Shown here: one piece after another, positions 24,101 to 34,659 of the stretch
Position numbering within the stretch: position 1 is the first letter of the stretch
How the letters are laid out: the number at the start of each line of letters is the position of its first letter
NCBI RefSeq assembly: GCF_963678635.1
Contig: NC_087065.1
Span: 41,605,430-41,669,429 of the forward strand
DNA from: Symsagittifera roscoffensis
Taxonomy: Eukaryota > Xenacoelomorpha > Acoela > Convolutidae
DNA length: 64,000 bases
Direction: 5' to 3'
Notes under the pieces: generated by a model
Database searches by the model: none
Told to the model about the DNA's origin: nothing
What the model saw: only the letters and a program-made list of their open reading frames with translations
Made by a program: the position numbers and the translations under genes

Positions 24101-27100
24101 ATTCTTTATTAAAATACACTTTTCACTGCACTTTAAATACTTTAATTTGGAGTGCAATTGTCCTGATTTAACTATTAGAGTCAAGCAGTAATCTTTAAGA
24201 GATAAGCTCAAAAAATTGCTCAATTTCAAAGTCTTAATTGAGTCAGCGACACTTAAAAGTTGAACTAAAGCTCTTGGTTATCAATGACCTCGCCTAGTTC
24301 CAACAATTTCATTTACAAACCTTGTTGAACTGTGGGACCCTGAAGATGCCTCTAGAGTGCCTGCCCATCGTCAGTTCCGCCCGGAAGCAGGGCGAAGTGG
24401 CCGTCAATCTCAGAGGAAGAGAGGCAGGTTGTATACTTGCCCGCATCAAATATCCCACCAGAGAGTGTTCCGAGGTTCCTGGTCAGTGATGAGCACATTA
24501 ATATCACTTACTCAACAAAGGTGAAAGAAATAATTTGGAAGCGTTTGCGAAAGCAAAATACCAAAACCATGTATTTTATGAGCAACAAGAAAAAAATAGC
24601 ATCGCTTTACCTCTAAAATGAGGGTATACAACAGATCTCTCCACTCGCGCCATATCAAGCGAGGGTGGTAAACTCGGAATTTAATGAGCAAAAAAGCGGC
24701 TAAAAATGATTACAATTTAACCCTGAAAAAAAAGTCAAACGGTCTGAAAAATTAACAACGATAGCCGGTTACTGAGCAAGTAGCACCGAATGTTTTAGTG
24801 TAGTTTTTCTGCTTGGTGTGATAAAAGGATCTGAACGAAAAACTAAAACTTAGGCATATTTGAGTGATATTAAAACAGGCCAATTGAAAAAAAAAACAGT
24901 TTTTGTAGAAAAATATTTAGAAAAACCAGAAAAAAAAATTGTTAAAAAAATTTTTAAATAATTTAAAATTATTTTTTCGAAATTTTTCAAACTTTGTGAT
25001 ACATAATAGGGCGCTAAATTTTCAAGGCTTAAATTAAGCATAAATAAGCTAATGTAAGCCTGCTCACTCGCACGAAAATAGACGAAAAATCAAAAAATCA
25101 AACCGGTTTTTCTCAACACTAGGAATCTTTTAGAATATTTTTTGGGTCGTTCAAATCACTACTGAAAGGGCTTTCATATGATATATCATTCAACCCAGTC
25201 TGAATCTGATAGAAACTGATTAGTGGAATCTGACTATGCGTGGAAAACAAAAAAACATAAAAAAACTAAAACACACCTGCATACAAAGTTCCTCCCCATT
25301 TTCAATGGTCGGAACAATAATTTTGCATTATCTATCCGTTGGCCAAATATAAGCGTTTTCTACCCATCCACACATATCCACTACCCGAACCATTAAAATT
25401 CGGCCTAAAAACAATTTATTTGATAGAAGCTCATCCAAGAAAATTACAAAAAAAAGCCGGAAACTTTGCGCAAAAAAAAGCAAAACAACGTATCATAACT
25501 CCGTTTTTTCATAAAACTGTTTAATGAACATGACAAGAACTTTGCAATCCGGTCTTTTTTAAAAAAATTCTTCTACGCAAAATAAGATGTGCTCGAGTAA
25601 AAAAAATCTGAAATAGGCTCTTTCGTTCATAATTTTTAACGACAATTCAGACGGTGGTTAACTTATGGCTTGAATTTCAAGTCATTCACCAGCTACAGGC
25701 AAAATTACAAACCCATAACGACTTTAAGGGTCACTGAACAGGATTTGAGCCCAACGATCCTGAGTGATCCAAAGAGAGCAAAAACTATGAGGAAATTAGT
25801 ATGCTAAATACAAATTGAAAAAAATTATTGCGTAGGTACATTTGTGAGAAACGTTTTATTAGAAAAAAAATATGAAGCTCTTATCACTCATTTCTAGCAA
25901 ACCATCTCGACATAAATTATTTGAAATTTACCGATTATAAGCTATAATCAGCTGAAGTTTCCTTGATTTTCATTTTTCGAAATTCTGAAGGCAAATTTTT
26001 GCGATGAATTTGACGTGTTATGAGGTTGTTCTAATTTAAGAACCTTAATTTGAGAGCAACCTCGAAGCTCTTTAAACTGTACTTTAAACAGTTCGCACAA
26101 AAAAAACACGGTTCACATTTAATGTTTTTGTATAAAACTGATACGAGCGTCTGAGCGCCATTTAAAAAGATTGCTCTTATGATTCTTGTCTTTAATTTTC
26201 AAAAATTCATTCAAATACGACTTAGATATATCAAATCAAAACAACAATATTCCAAAATTTAATAAACTGGCAAAATGCATTATACAATTTATGTTGATTA
26301 AAGAAGAGTTAAGCAAATATTTTTAGAAAAATGGTTAAGCTATCTGCAAAATGCGCTATATTTTTATCAATGTAATAAAAAGCAGATGGTCCAGCAGTGG
26401 ACCTTATGTACAACATGCTCAATTGTTGAAGACTTTATGCAATGCGCAATGAGCTATAATAGGAGGCCAACCGAAAATATTGGTAACATTGATAGCGTCC
26501 AAAAAATTACACGTTGCATCTTCTTTGATTTCGCTGAGTAAATTTTAAAAATCAACTAGGACAAACTGTTCACTTTTTAGAAGCTGATACAAAAACGGAT
26601 ATCAAAACCTGAAATTGTTGATTTTAAAACTGGAAAACTTGATTTGCATGGCAATTCAATTTAATCAGTAAAGCTGCTTTTAAATGATCATCACTGTGCC
26701 TGCCAGACAAATCGGGTCATTCATATAGTTGAAATCGTCGCTCAAAGTGTACACAGGACTTCTCTCGCCGCTGACAATTTGACCACATCCCTCAATAATT
26801 TTTGGTGTCAACAATAAAGGTACAGTCATGGGAATGAAGGATCCTTTGTTAGTCAGGAAGTCTTCTGTGAATCGTATCAAGGCTCGCTCCAGGTAGCATC
26901 CCGCGCCTGTCAGAAAGAAACCTAAACAAGGCACTTAAGGAAATTTTTAAAACTTCGCCTGCGGAGCAGAAAGTTTTAGCATATCGTTTTTCTAAGTCCC
27001 CCCCAACCATCACCGAGAAATTCCTATATCCGCTCTGATTATAACTATGCTTCTAGGGTTTAAATTCGTCACATCCATTTGAGCCATGCAGTTAATTAGC

Positions 27101-28528
27101 CTGGCAGCACACTTTATTTCAAAATATCACTAGTCATGATCGGCGTTAGACTTCTGGCGGACATATGGTACCAAGAAACAAAGTGAAGTGCCACCCCTAT
27201 ACAGGAATAATTCAATGGTTAAGCATACCATATTCAATTGCTAAGTGAATTTTGTACTTAGTGACGAATCTCTTCCCCCTTTGCAAAGGTGGGAGTAGTT
27301 AAAGTGATCCCTCCTGGCTACTCAACTATATAGTCTCAAAGTTCAATAAAAAAGCCACTAACCTTTGCTATTAGTGACATATCCACTCGTGGGTTGTCTC
27401 AGAATATTCAGATATCCCGCCAGATTATCATGCTCCTTCAATTTTTGTACATTTTCAACTGCAAACAGGTGATATGATACTGTACAGCGGAGGAACAGTT
27501 AGTCACTACTTTCGAGAAAAAAAACTGTATAGCTAGCTATAGTAACTTCCCGCCATGCAATGGAATGAGCGTCTAATTCGGTCGTTTTTCGCAGCAAAAC
27601 TCAGTAAAAACATCAAAAAAGCCGAACAGTCTTGAGTGAAATAACATTAACGCCCAGTCAGTCATGCGTAATTCGATCTGCAATAAAATAATCCAAAAAA
27701 ATGTGATCTATAGAAAAAACAAAACGGTCTTGACCATTTTTCTTTTCACACATTTCTCGGCTTAATGGCGACTGATCAGCCCTATTTCTCTTGATTATTT
27801 AAGTACAAAAACGACAATAAAAACACTTTTGCCTTCTTTGTGCATTGGCAATTTCCTGAGTTTAACATAGCAGTGGATGATTTAAGCAATCTAGCGCTGT
27901 AATTTAACTGCTGGTAGATACATATCAAAAAATAGGAAATTTTTAATATGCAGTCGACTTCTAAATCTTAAACCTAATCCAGCTCTTGTATGATATCACC
28001 AGGAAGTCCTTCAACTTTTCGAGTCTCCAACACTTTCAATCCCGAATCCTGAGTTGTATCGTGGTCTAGTAAGTTTGGCACAGAAGCCACAATTTCATGA
28101 ATCTCCTTTTCTAGACTCACAACCTTATCTTTATAAATCCTAGCCAGAAGCTTCAATTTTTCCAATTCATCATCAGCGACCGATAATCTTTTTCTATCTA
28201 TATCGTCTAGTTTCAAAATGACTTCAGTTTCTTTCGAGTTCCATAGTCGCAAATCGTTATAGAGTAACTTCAGTTGATCAATGTCAATATTGTCAATTTT
28301 TCGGGCTTTGATGCTTCGTTTAAACAGGTCTAAATTTTCAACTATGAACCTAACATCAATAGCCGTTTTATACAGTGGTTTATTTTGTTCATGCGTAAAA
28401 AGATAAGTCTCTCCTGAAATTTTTCGTTGAAATGATAAACTTCTCAAGGTTGTGACGCAATTGCTGCAATTCAATAGTGGCCTTGTTCGACTAATACCAA
28501 TAAGGCAGATTGCACACACATTGATCAT
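14729..28528 (-). CDS. SARS2: Mitochondrial seryl-tRNA synthetase, six exons
   Basis: Class II synthetase that charges tRNA-Ser, presumably in mitochondria. Exons (5' to 3'): 28528-28000, 27458-27363, 26921-26700, 24478-24321, 23814-23679 and 15108-14729. They sum to 1521 nt, i.e. 506 residues plus stop, close to human SARS2 (518). All phases agree. A Cys/Leu/Arg/Ser-rich, acid-poor N-terminus ([13 protein letters not shown]...) is a plausible mitochondrial presequence. A long helical arm follows, then the class II core: the serine-binding TSEH, motif 2 (FRAE...[13 protein letters not shown]), [14 protein letters not shown] and motif 3 ([16 protein letters not shown]). An acceptor (GGTCTGCTTTTAG) sits 5 nt before the ATG. 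Intron 3 needs a GC donor. Intron 5 is 8.6 kb and full of transposons. Confidence 0.92.
15109..16680. other. Left part of SARS2 intron 5
   Basis: AT-rich intron sequence with no second gene seen. It contains a small minisatellite at 15592-15650. Short frames are Phe/Lys-rich and not protein-like. Confidence 0.45.
15592..15650. repeat. 18-bp minisatellite, three units
   Basis: GAGTTGCACGTTCAACTG is present in three near-identical head-to-tail units, the first with CGCACGTCC in place of TGCACGTTC. Confidence 0.8.
17443..17526 (+). pseudogene. LINE endonuclease C-terminal remnant
   Basis: The frame [19 protein letters not shown] then IVIHPSQK-stop resembles the end of APE-type endonucleases, where PT....STLDLVI precedes the final catalytic SDH. 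The last part is lost. Confidence 0.6.
17786..17850 (+). repeat. tRNA-like sequence (SINE head or tRNA relic)
   Basis: GAGTGGATAAGACGC resembles an A box, and GGTTCGAATGCC, about 35 nt later, is a near-perfect B box. No clean full cloverleaf is apparent, so a tRNA-derived SINE head is likelier than a working tRNA gene. It lies within the decayed LINE. Confidence 0.45.
18300..18905 (-). repeat. Repeat insertion with tRNA-like block inside the LINE
   Basis: The left part matches the 175-bp unit of 640-1340 (ACCGAGCAGTCACTAAGCC...). It is followed at 18700-18765 by a reverse-strand tRNA-like block (GGGTGCGAGTCACGG as B box) and at about 18815 by GTTTACGGGATAAAAAGTC, TAGTTCCCGATT and ACACTTGCTCT. 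It separates the LINE endonuclease from its reverse transcriptase. Confidence 0.5.
18938..19120 (+). pseudogene. LINE reverse transcriptase remnant, first part
   Basis: [20 protein letters not shown] and [10 protein letters not shown] correspond to RT blocks around catalytic motif A (LDFSKAFD), with the motif Asp retained and the following D replaced by K. The domain is cut by a MITE at about 19143. Confidence 0.7.
19143..19490. mobile_element. MITE copy B4 nested in the LINE reverse transcriptase
   Basis: It begins AAGAGTAATGAACGCAAA and carries the family interior (AACTAGATCGATAGGAGAAA, TTATTTCGCTGGGAAATCTG). The right end is poorly preserved. RT-coding sequence flanks it on both sides. 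Confidence 0.6.
19501..19572 (+). pseudogene. LINE reverse transcriptase remnant, second part
   Basis: [20 protein letters not shown] followed by LRAYQ matches the RT region after motif A (H.ILL.KL...GI...L..L..Y). It continues the piece ending near 19120. Confidence 0.65.
20391..20755. repeat. Element bounded by GTTCAACAGTGCCGAA / TTCGGCACTGTTGAAC
   Basis: GTTCAACAGTGCCGAAAAA at 20391 is the inverse of TTTTCGGCACTGTTGAAC at about 20670, and the right-hand motif is repeated four times up to 20750. The ends look like DNA-transposon inverted termini (CAGTGCCG start), giving a MITE-like unit. One related solo motif occurs near 28901. Confidence 0.45.
21225..21297 (-). repeat. tRNA-like sequence (SINE head)
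   Basis: On the minus strand a GACGCTGCGGCGCAGGCGAG A-box-like region is followed by CTGGAGGTCAGTGGGTCGAA and TTCCGTGGCC, resembling the T-arm and acceptor of a tRNA. The D-arm is poor, so a tRNA-derived SINE is likely. Confidence 0.45.
22190..22745 (+). mobile_element. tRNA-derived SINE-like element, family C copy 2
   Basis: GCGAAGTTGCACTTCGCATA at the left end, a reverse-strand B box (GGGTTCAAACCTGGGCAGG) in the middle, and the ACACAAGC-TTT-GCTAGTGT hairpin at the right. It is collinear with 9964-10480 and 56000-56488. Confidence 0.65.
23123..23386 (-). CDS. Open frame with two membrane segments, unknown
   Basis: After an acceptor-like GGTATGAGTTTTCAG the frame ([20 protein letters not shown]...) runs 87 codons to a stop. 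It has two hydrophobic segments (about [15 protein letters not shown] and [19 protein letters not shown]). It sits in SARS2 intron 5 on the gene's own strand. It may be an exon of a nested gene, an alternative exon or chance; I recognise no family. Confidence 0.22.
   Translation of the reverse strand, partial: YDRKLGYNYFSVLVLITINIGYYHKAKMLSDRCVAEEITSHYPFPSIILFVAIHVLPAISGLGFIFIQFSKKHNVLKVLRIFLKILP
23679..23814 (-). CDS. SARS2: SARS2 exon 5 (residues 336-380)
   Basis: Acceptor TTTGTTTCACAG, donor GTGAGT. It encodes [20 protein letters not shown] and then [15 protein letters not shown], the segment after motif 2 that in this family reads VEMF....EE...IQEELF..L...YRVL.MP..ELG. Confidence 0.93.
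24321..24478 (-). CDS. SARS2: SARS2 exon 4 (residues 283-335)
   Basis: It encodes [11 protein letters not shown] (serine pocket T and E), [20 protein letters not shown] and PQFNK: class II motif 2. The exon opens GAACC after acceptor ACTGACCAG, so it supplies two bases of a Gly codon. This fixes the previous exon's end at a GC donor. Donor GTTTGT. Confidence 0.92.
24479..26699. other. SARS2 intron 3 (GC donor)
   Basis: A 2.2 kb intron whose donor reads GCACAG. It holds a minus-orientation GTTCCGACC-family repeat (24763-25316) and otherwise AT-rich sequence with no gene. Confidence 0.6.
24763..25316 (-). repeat. GTTCCGACC-family dispersed repeat, copy F1
   Basis: In reverse orientation it starts TGTTCCGACCATTGAAAATG and ends TTCGGTGCTACTTGCTCAGT with AACCGGCTATC. 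It includes the ATATATCATATGAAAGCCCT-type block common to the other copies. Confidence 0.6.
26700..26921 (-). CDS. SARS2: SARS2 exon 3 (residues 209-282)
   Basis: After acceptor GCCTTGTTTAG it completes a Gly codon and encodes [32 protein letters not shown] (motif 1 region) and DPICLAG. Reading on past the donor gives T-stop in a few codons, while ending at 26700 gives LAG followed by TSEH in the next exon, as the family requires. Confidence 0.9.
27363..27458 (-). CDS. SARS2: SARS2 exon 2 (residues 177-208)
   Basis: A 96-nt exon with acceptor CCTGTTTGCAG and donor GTTAGT. It reads [20 protein letters not shown] and then [11 protein letters not shown], joining in frame on both sides. Confidence 0.88.
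28000..28528 (-). CDS. SARS2: SARS2 exon 1 (residues 1-176)
   Basis: It holds the putative mitochondrial presequence and the N-terminal tRNA-binding helical arm ([20 protein letters not shown]..., [20 protein letters not shown]) ending EGLP. Donor GTGATA splits a Val codon. The frame runs on past the donor for a few codons before a stop, which is not part of the protein. Confidence 0.9.
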
Positions 28529-29289
28529 TTAATCTAAAAGCAGACCAACATAACCTGCTGACCCAAAAAAAAAATTTCAATTACTTTTTTCCGCTGAGGG
28601 AAAAAACCAGACCGACATTTCCAATCATGTTAATTAAGAGTAAATTGTATCACGCATAGACACACTCGATCGACTAATCAATGCTGAAAGTTACAGGACA
28701 TATTAGTATCATCTAATTAACTGCCAAAATTAAATGCCAAATTAACTTTCCTGCCTTTCCTGACATTTGAGTCTGTAAAGAATATTTCTGGCGAGCGCAG
28801 TTTTGCTAACTATAATGTTAATTCAAGGACACCTTGATATGTCTTTTATCACGCTAAATTATATTTACAAAAATAAACCAAAAATTTCAAAAAAAACACC
28901 AACAGTGCCGAAGCGGAATATCATAACAAAAAAATACTAAAACGATAAATTTGCAAGCTGAACTTTTCCGTTTTCAATTTAGTATTAAGCTTATAAATTC
29001 AACAATTCATCAAATTATTTCAACCGGCTGATTAAAAAAAAACATTCGAAAGTGGCAAAAAAACCTGAACAATGCTAAAATCCAAAGTCAATTAGCAAAA
29101 TCAATCTTTCAGTGCTGGAAAAGTCACAGACGCGAAGCAGAGCTTCGCACCACTTGCCATACTACACGAACAAAAAAAAACGTAAGTCGAAAAAATTTAA
29201 ACAGAGGCCAAACGTAGTGAGTCGAAAAAAAAACATGTTGAAAAAAAACCTAATGAATCAAAAGGATCACATACTCAATACAAAAAACT

Positions 29290-30260
29290 AGGGGCCCAGT
29301 AAAACTTGGGCGTAGCTGCTTGACAAATTGGGAATTTGTTATGATTATGCTGGATGAAATGGGTAATTTCAACAATTTGACTTTGCCCGAAACCTTAGTT
29401 GCTTCTCTACTAAAATAAGTGAGAAGAGTGAAAACTTAACAGAAATTGCTATCTTCCCAAATACATAAAATTTTCCTCACAAAAAAATAAGGAGTCGCCG
29501 CTTCTGTAGTAAAATTTCTCGCAACTGGTTCTTTCGATTGAACCCTTCATCAAGTTTGATAGGATAGTTTCTATGAAAATCAAAAAGATTCTAGAAAAAA
29601 ATGATAAGTTCAAAAACTTGACTTTCCGAAATCTGTCACGTTTTCTAGAATGAAAAGGTCGAGGCTGCTTAAACATTAAATATAACCAAAACTGGGTTAT
29701 CCGATTGAACCTGAGAACTTAACCTGATAATTGGCAGGGTAGTTTTCAAGAAATCAAAAAATTTCCAAAAAATGATCAAAAAATTTCCAAAAAATGGTCA
29801 AAAAATCAGAAACTTGACTGTTCTGCGAATCAAACCTTTTTGTGTAAAAATATTTGAGCGTAGCCGCTCGAGCGACAAAGGTTTACACAACCTGTTAGTT
29901 GAGTTGGACGCAAAAACTAAGATTTGAGTTTCGTTTTGAAAAAGTCAAATAGTTTCAAAACACGGTACAAAAACCAATTATGACTTTTCCGAGAGCCATA
30001 AATTTTAGTAGAAAAAACTTGGATGAGCTGCTATACAGGTGAGCTTCCAATAACCCGTTCTATCCTTTGAAACCAAAATCTCAGATTTGAGGAAGCAATT
30101 TTTGAGAAAACGAAAAAAATCAAAAAAATATGGGTCAAACATTCTCCCACAGACTTTTTCGAAGGCTGTAGACAGCAGGGTAAAGCACAATATATGCAGC
30201 CACACAGGGGAGTATGCGCTTTTTTATTACAATGCTTTTTTAAAATTTCGTTAGAAAAGT
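29290..30260 (+). repeat. TTCGATTGAACCC monomer-array element, copy 3
   Basis: It starts with the shared leader (GGATGAAATGGGTAATTTC at about 29352), then about four monomers, and ends CACACAGGGGAGTATGCGCT near 30205, as several other copies do. Confidence 0.65.
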
Positions 30261-30749
30261 TTTCATGTGAACTAAAATTTATGTTGAAATGTGAAAAAAC
30301 TTCGAAAGCGTCTCAAAAAAATAAAACCCAATTCCATACACTTTCATAATAACTGATTTTGCCAAACAAGAACTTTTCGCCGTCAAAATTACAAAACTTA
30401 AGTTGACTAAGCCGATGCAACATCAGCCGAAACCATTTAGTCGAAAAAAATGGACAAATTACAGAACTTTCAATTATACTAAAAAAATCCAATCAAAACA
30501 AAATCCATGCTTTACAAGTTAGGTTGATGAAAATCAGAACCAGATAATTAAGAAAATATTTTAAAAAGAACGGAAAATGAACCGACGGAAACTTGGCCGA
30601 AAACCACAAATCCGAAAAAATCAATTCAGTGAAAAAGTGCAGTACCAGGTAGCAATACCCTTGTTTATCGCAAGGGTAAAAATGTTGACAAAAATTTAAT
30701 TAAACAAAACTTTCCTAAGTCTCGATAAAAATGAACTAAAGTCCGAGCT

Positions 30750-31960
30750 AAAGCTGGAGGTACGTGCTTGATAATTTATGATTTTGTTATACTGGTGCGA
30801 GATGAAATGGGTAATTTCGAAAATTGGAAAAAAAATAAAAAAATGAACGTTTTTAAGCTATTGGAACTTTCCCAAGAAAAAACATTTTTCTTGAAGAAAA
30901 AATTTAGGAGTCTCCGCTTCGATTAAACCCTTCATAGCAGATTTGATAGGGTAGTTTTTAAGAAAAATCAAAAAGTTTCTTAAAAAAAACAGCCAAAAAT
31001 TCAAAAACTTGCCTCTCCGAATTCCGCAACTTGTTTCTGCAAAAATAAGGTCGAGGTCGCTCAAGCAGAGAAGATATCATAACTGAATTTCTCGATTGAA
31101 CACTTTATCTGAGAACTGGCACTGCAGTTATCAAGAAAAATCAAACAGTTTCCAAACAACTGTCACAGTTTCGAAACTTTGACTTTTATGAAGGCCACAA
31201 ATTCTTTCTTATAGAACGTTAAAAAATTGGGCGCAGTCAATTACAAAGTTGGGTTTTGAACAGTCAGTAGTCTCGATTAAACCATTGGTATCAGATTGAG
31301 CAGGGTAATTATTGAGAAAAGTCAAAAATGTCCAAAACATGGTCAACAAATCAAAAAGTGACTTTTCCGAGAATCAAAGCTTTTGAACAAAAAATTTGGA
31401 CGTAGCCGCTAATTCAGAGCAGCTTCTCATTATCTGTTTTCTTCATTGACCCTAACTCTCAGCAAGGGGAGGGTAGGTCGCCGATGCACGGAAAATTTAC
31501 ACCACCCGATTATCCATTGAACCCAATTTCAAGTTTTGGAGGGCAGTTTTGGAAAAAAAAGAAGAGAAAAATAGTTGAAAACAACATTTGACTATTCCGA
31601 GGGCCATAAGTTTTTGTGTGAAAAAAAAATTACGCGTAGCCGCCTATGCGAGAGAACTTTTCACAACCCATTCTATTGATTAAAACCAAATTTGTGAGAA
31701 TAATTTTTGAGAAAACGAAAAAAAAATTCAAACAATGGCAAAATATCACTCCAGAGACTTTTTCGAAGGTTGTAGACAGTGTGAAAAGAGAGTAAAAGAT
31801 TAAGCAGGCACTTAGGGGATAAGGCGGCCTTTCTATCGATAGCCTTTTTTTGAAAATCGGGAGAGCAGTCTCTAAGAAAAAATATAACTTTTGTTAAGAA
31901 AAAAGAAAACATTTCTTAAGCGTCTCAAAAAACTCATCTCATCCCGTACGATTTCATAAT
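30750..31960 (+). repeat. TTCGATTGAACCC monomer-array element, copy 4
   Basis: Leader GAGATGAAATGGGTAATTTC near 30797, about six monomers, and the tail GGCACTTAGGGGATAAGGCG near 31808. More monomers than copy 3. Confidence 0.65.
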
Positions 31961-32224
31961 ACCTGTTTTTATCGAAAGCAAGATTTTAGAAACTTAAATA
32001 AGCAACGGAGCAAAACTTAAAACTTGAAAAGTGGAAATAAAGCAAATAATAGCAGATACTAGTTGAGACGGAAAACAAATTACTTTACATTTTTTAAATT
32101 TAAAGTCCCCTATGAAACTAAAAAAAACCAACACTTACATTTACCATGAAAATTGCTTACAGTACAAGAAAAATCCGTCATGTGGCACCTCAGTCGACAA
32201 AACTTAAGCAGACAAACGAAAGTT

Positions 32225-32450
32225 CAACCATTCAAGTTTTACGGGAGTAGCGAATATTTGCCGGGACTCGAACCCTAGAACTTAGGGTTCAAAAGCGACC
32301 GCGTTACCTTCAGGCCCAGTGGAAAGGAAACAATAAAATGTTAAGATTCAATAAAAAAAGGAACAGTAGGAACAATTGTTAACGGGAGAAATGTCTAGTT
32401 CCTAAATTACAAGACACTTGCTCTCGTAAGTGTAGAAAAACCAATGAAAT
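32225..32450 (-). mobile_element. tRNA-derived SINE copy (GTTTACGGG family)
   Basis: The reverse complement has GGGCCTGAAGGTAACGCGG (A-box region) and GGGTTCGAGTCCCGGCA (B box). The plus strand continues GTTAACGGGAGAAATGTC, TAGTTCC and the ACACTTGC-TCTC-GTAAGTGT hairpin. It is one of the best-preserved members. Confidence 0.65.
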
Positions 32451-33799
32451 AATTCACACGGATACAAATGTTTCACAGTGGCGTGCGCAGAAAACTTTCT
32501 AAGAGAACAATTTTTCGAACAATTTTGGCGGTTTTTCTAAAAACTTTGAAAGTTTTGCCGACCTTTTTGTTTTTTTTTTAGGTCGACCACTTCATTTTCG
32601 GAGTTCTCCAAAAATAATATATGGACCCTATAAAATTTGTGTACTGCAGGCAAACTTTTCAAAAAACAGGCCAAAAAAGGCGTTTTTAGGCACTTATTGG
32701 AAAATTTGACCGAACCCATATTGAAAATAAGCCCATGACCTTTTCCCGTGATGTATATATTTTTTTCTGATTTCATTTCTTAGGATTAGCTATATGCATC
32801 ATTAAAAACACTGATTTTTTGACTCCATAAATTAATTGATCGGCTAAGAACAATAAGTAGAAGGATAATGACTGGGATTGGGCACACTGTATGTACATGG
32901 GTAAGTTTCTTGGGGTAGGATAGTTTGAAAGCGAAAGATTTTTAGAGTTAGAGGACCCTTTAAATAACAGTAGCATACAAAAGCAAATCAGTCACCGATA
33001 TATTGCAAACGAACTCCATACATTGTCGCTTTTTCTTTTCCGACAAAACTGAGCGCTTGAAAAAGCGGGTCGCATCCGCACCTGGGTTTTTCTATGTTGT
33101 TTAACGAAAAAATACTCCTTCAAAGGATTTTCCTTAAAGGATTTAGTGTTTGAATGTTTAAAAATTCCAGAATACTTCAAGGATTATTGACCACTGATTA
33201 TTAAAAAAAGGTCACCACTGCGTCGAACGGTTAAAGGCAGAACAAATTTCCAACTGATCTGTTTCAAAACTCAATTCATTTGTAAAGTGGTATTGTTGAG
33301 ACTTTAGGATTAATCAGATTTATGAAGCCTAAAAACACTACCGAACACTAGAACACCTGCAACTAAAAAACTTGATAAACACCTAATAAATACTCATAAC
33401 CAATTAAGAAAAACTAGGATGCAGAACATGAAAACGGGGCCTACGAAACTAGACCAAAAGCAAATTAGACGACCGTCAAAGAACTGAATTTAGACGATAA
33501 GCACTTTAGACGACAAAAAGAGTATACTATTACAGAACTTACCCAAATTATTATTGTAAATTAATTAGAAAACATTAAATCCAAAAAGTACAGTACATTT
33601 TTGAAATGCAATAATTAAACAAATGTAACATTAATAACCTGATTTGTGTTTGGAGAACCAGTGTTAACTCAGCCAAATCTTAATTTAAGTCTGTAAACAA
33701 AGTTCACGCAAGTTGCACGCAAGTTATCGTCTAAACTCCGTTACTGTCTGATAGTCTAATTTGCTTGTCGTCTCATTTCCTAAACCCCATGAATATATC

Positions 33800-34240
33800 G
33801 AGAAAATTGAATTACAAAAGAAAACAAGAGTGGCTTTTAAGCTCTCTGAAGTTTGAGAACAATTTAATACAAATAAGGACAATTTAATAATAATAATGAG
33901 GACATTTAAAACAAAACTGACCCAATTTGAGAAACTGGATCAAAAGGTAAGTTTTTTATTCCGCTGAGCAACAAAAAACATTAACGCCTCTTTCGAAACT
34001 AGAAGTCGCTCACATTGTTTCGCGCCATTTCCGCTATTGTAATTGAAAAGCGCAATTTACCCTCTTTTGAGCTAAATCATTGAATTGAAATTGAAAAGAA
34101 ATCTCAATTCAAAAATCTAATTCGATGGAGAACAAAAAAAGTTTTGATGAAGATCAAAAAAAAACTTTTTTTTTGAAAAAAAAAACAAATAAAATCATCA
34201 CGACGTAAAGAAGTGTCTTCAGTACATTCATTGACAATTA
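33800..34240. mobile_element. MITE copy B8, left end poorly preserved
   Basis: The interior GGATCAAAAGGTAAGTTTTT, TTATTCCGCTGAGCAAC and the right end AAGTGTCTTCAGTACATTCA, TTGACAATTAA match the B family. Confidence 0.5.
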
Positions 34241-34659
34241 ATCAGTGTAGCTACAACAAGAACAAAACACATCAGTTTAAGCAAAATGAGTGAACTCGAA
34301 CTAAGAAAGTACCGAATTGTCTTCAAAAAAAGGAAACAAAAATCAGACAGCAACCAATAAGCTGTGAAATAGCGAATTCAGCTTATGCTGAACAAGAGCC
34401 AAAGAAAAACTAACCTACATGAAAAAAAAAAAATAGCTCACGCGAGAATTGCTTGCAGGGGCGAATTTACGGCGGAGGGGCGGGACGCCCTTCCCAACCC
34501 CCTCAGGGATTTAACCTACTCACCAACCAAATTGCGTCAAAATATAACTTTTTAAGGGAACGCCCATCGAAAAAAATTTGGTCAAAATGTTTCAAAAAGT
34601 GCCTAAAGCCGTCTTTTTTGGCCAATTTTTTTTTCAGAAACTCGTCTGCGGCGCTGAAA

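Noticed and set aside
26680-26699. SARS2 exon 3 ending at the GT donor 26694
   Set aside because: The next exon then reads out of frame into a stop; only the GC donor at 26699 gives LAG-TSEH.
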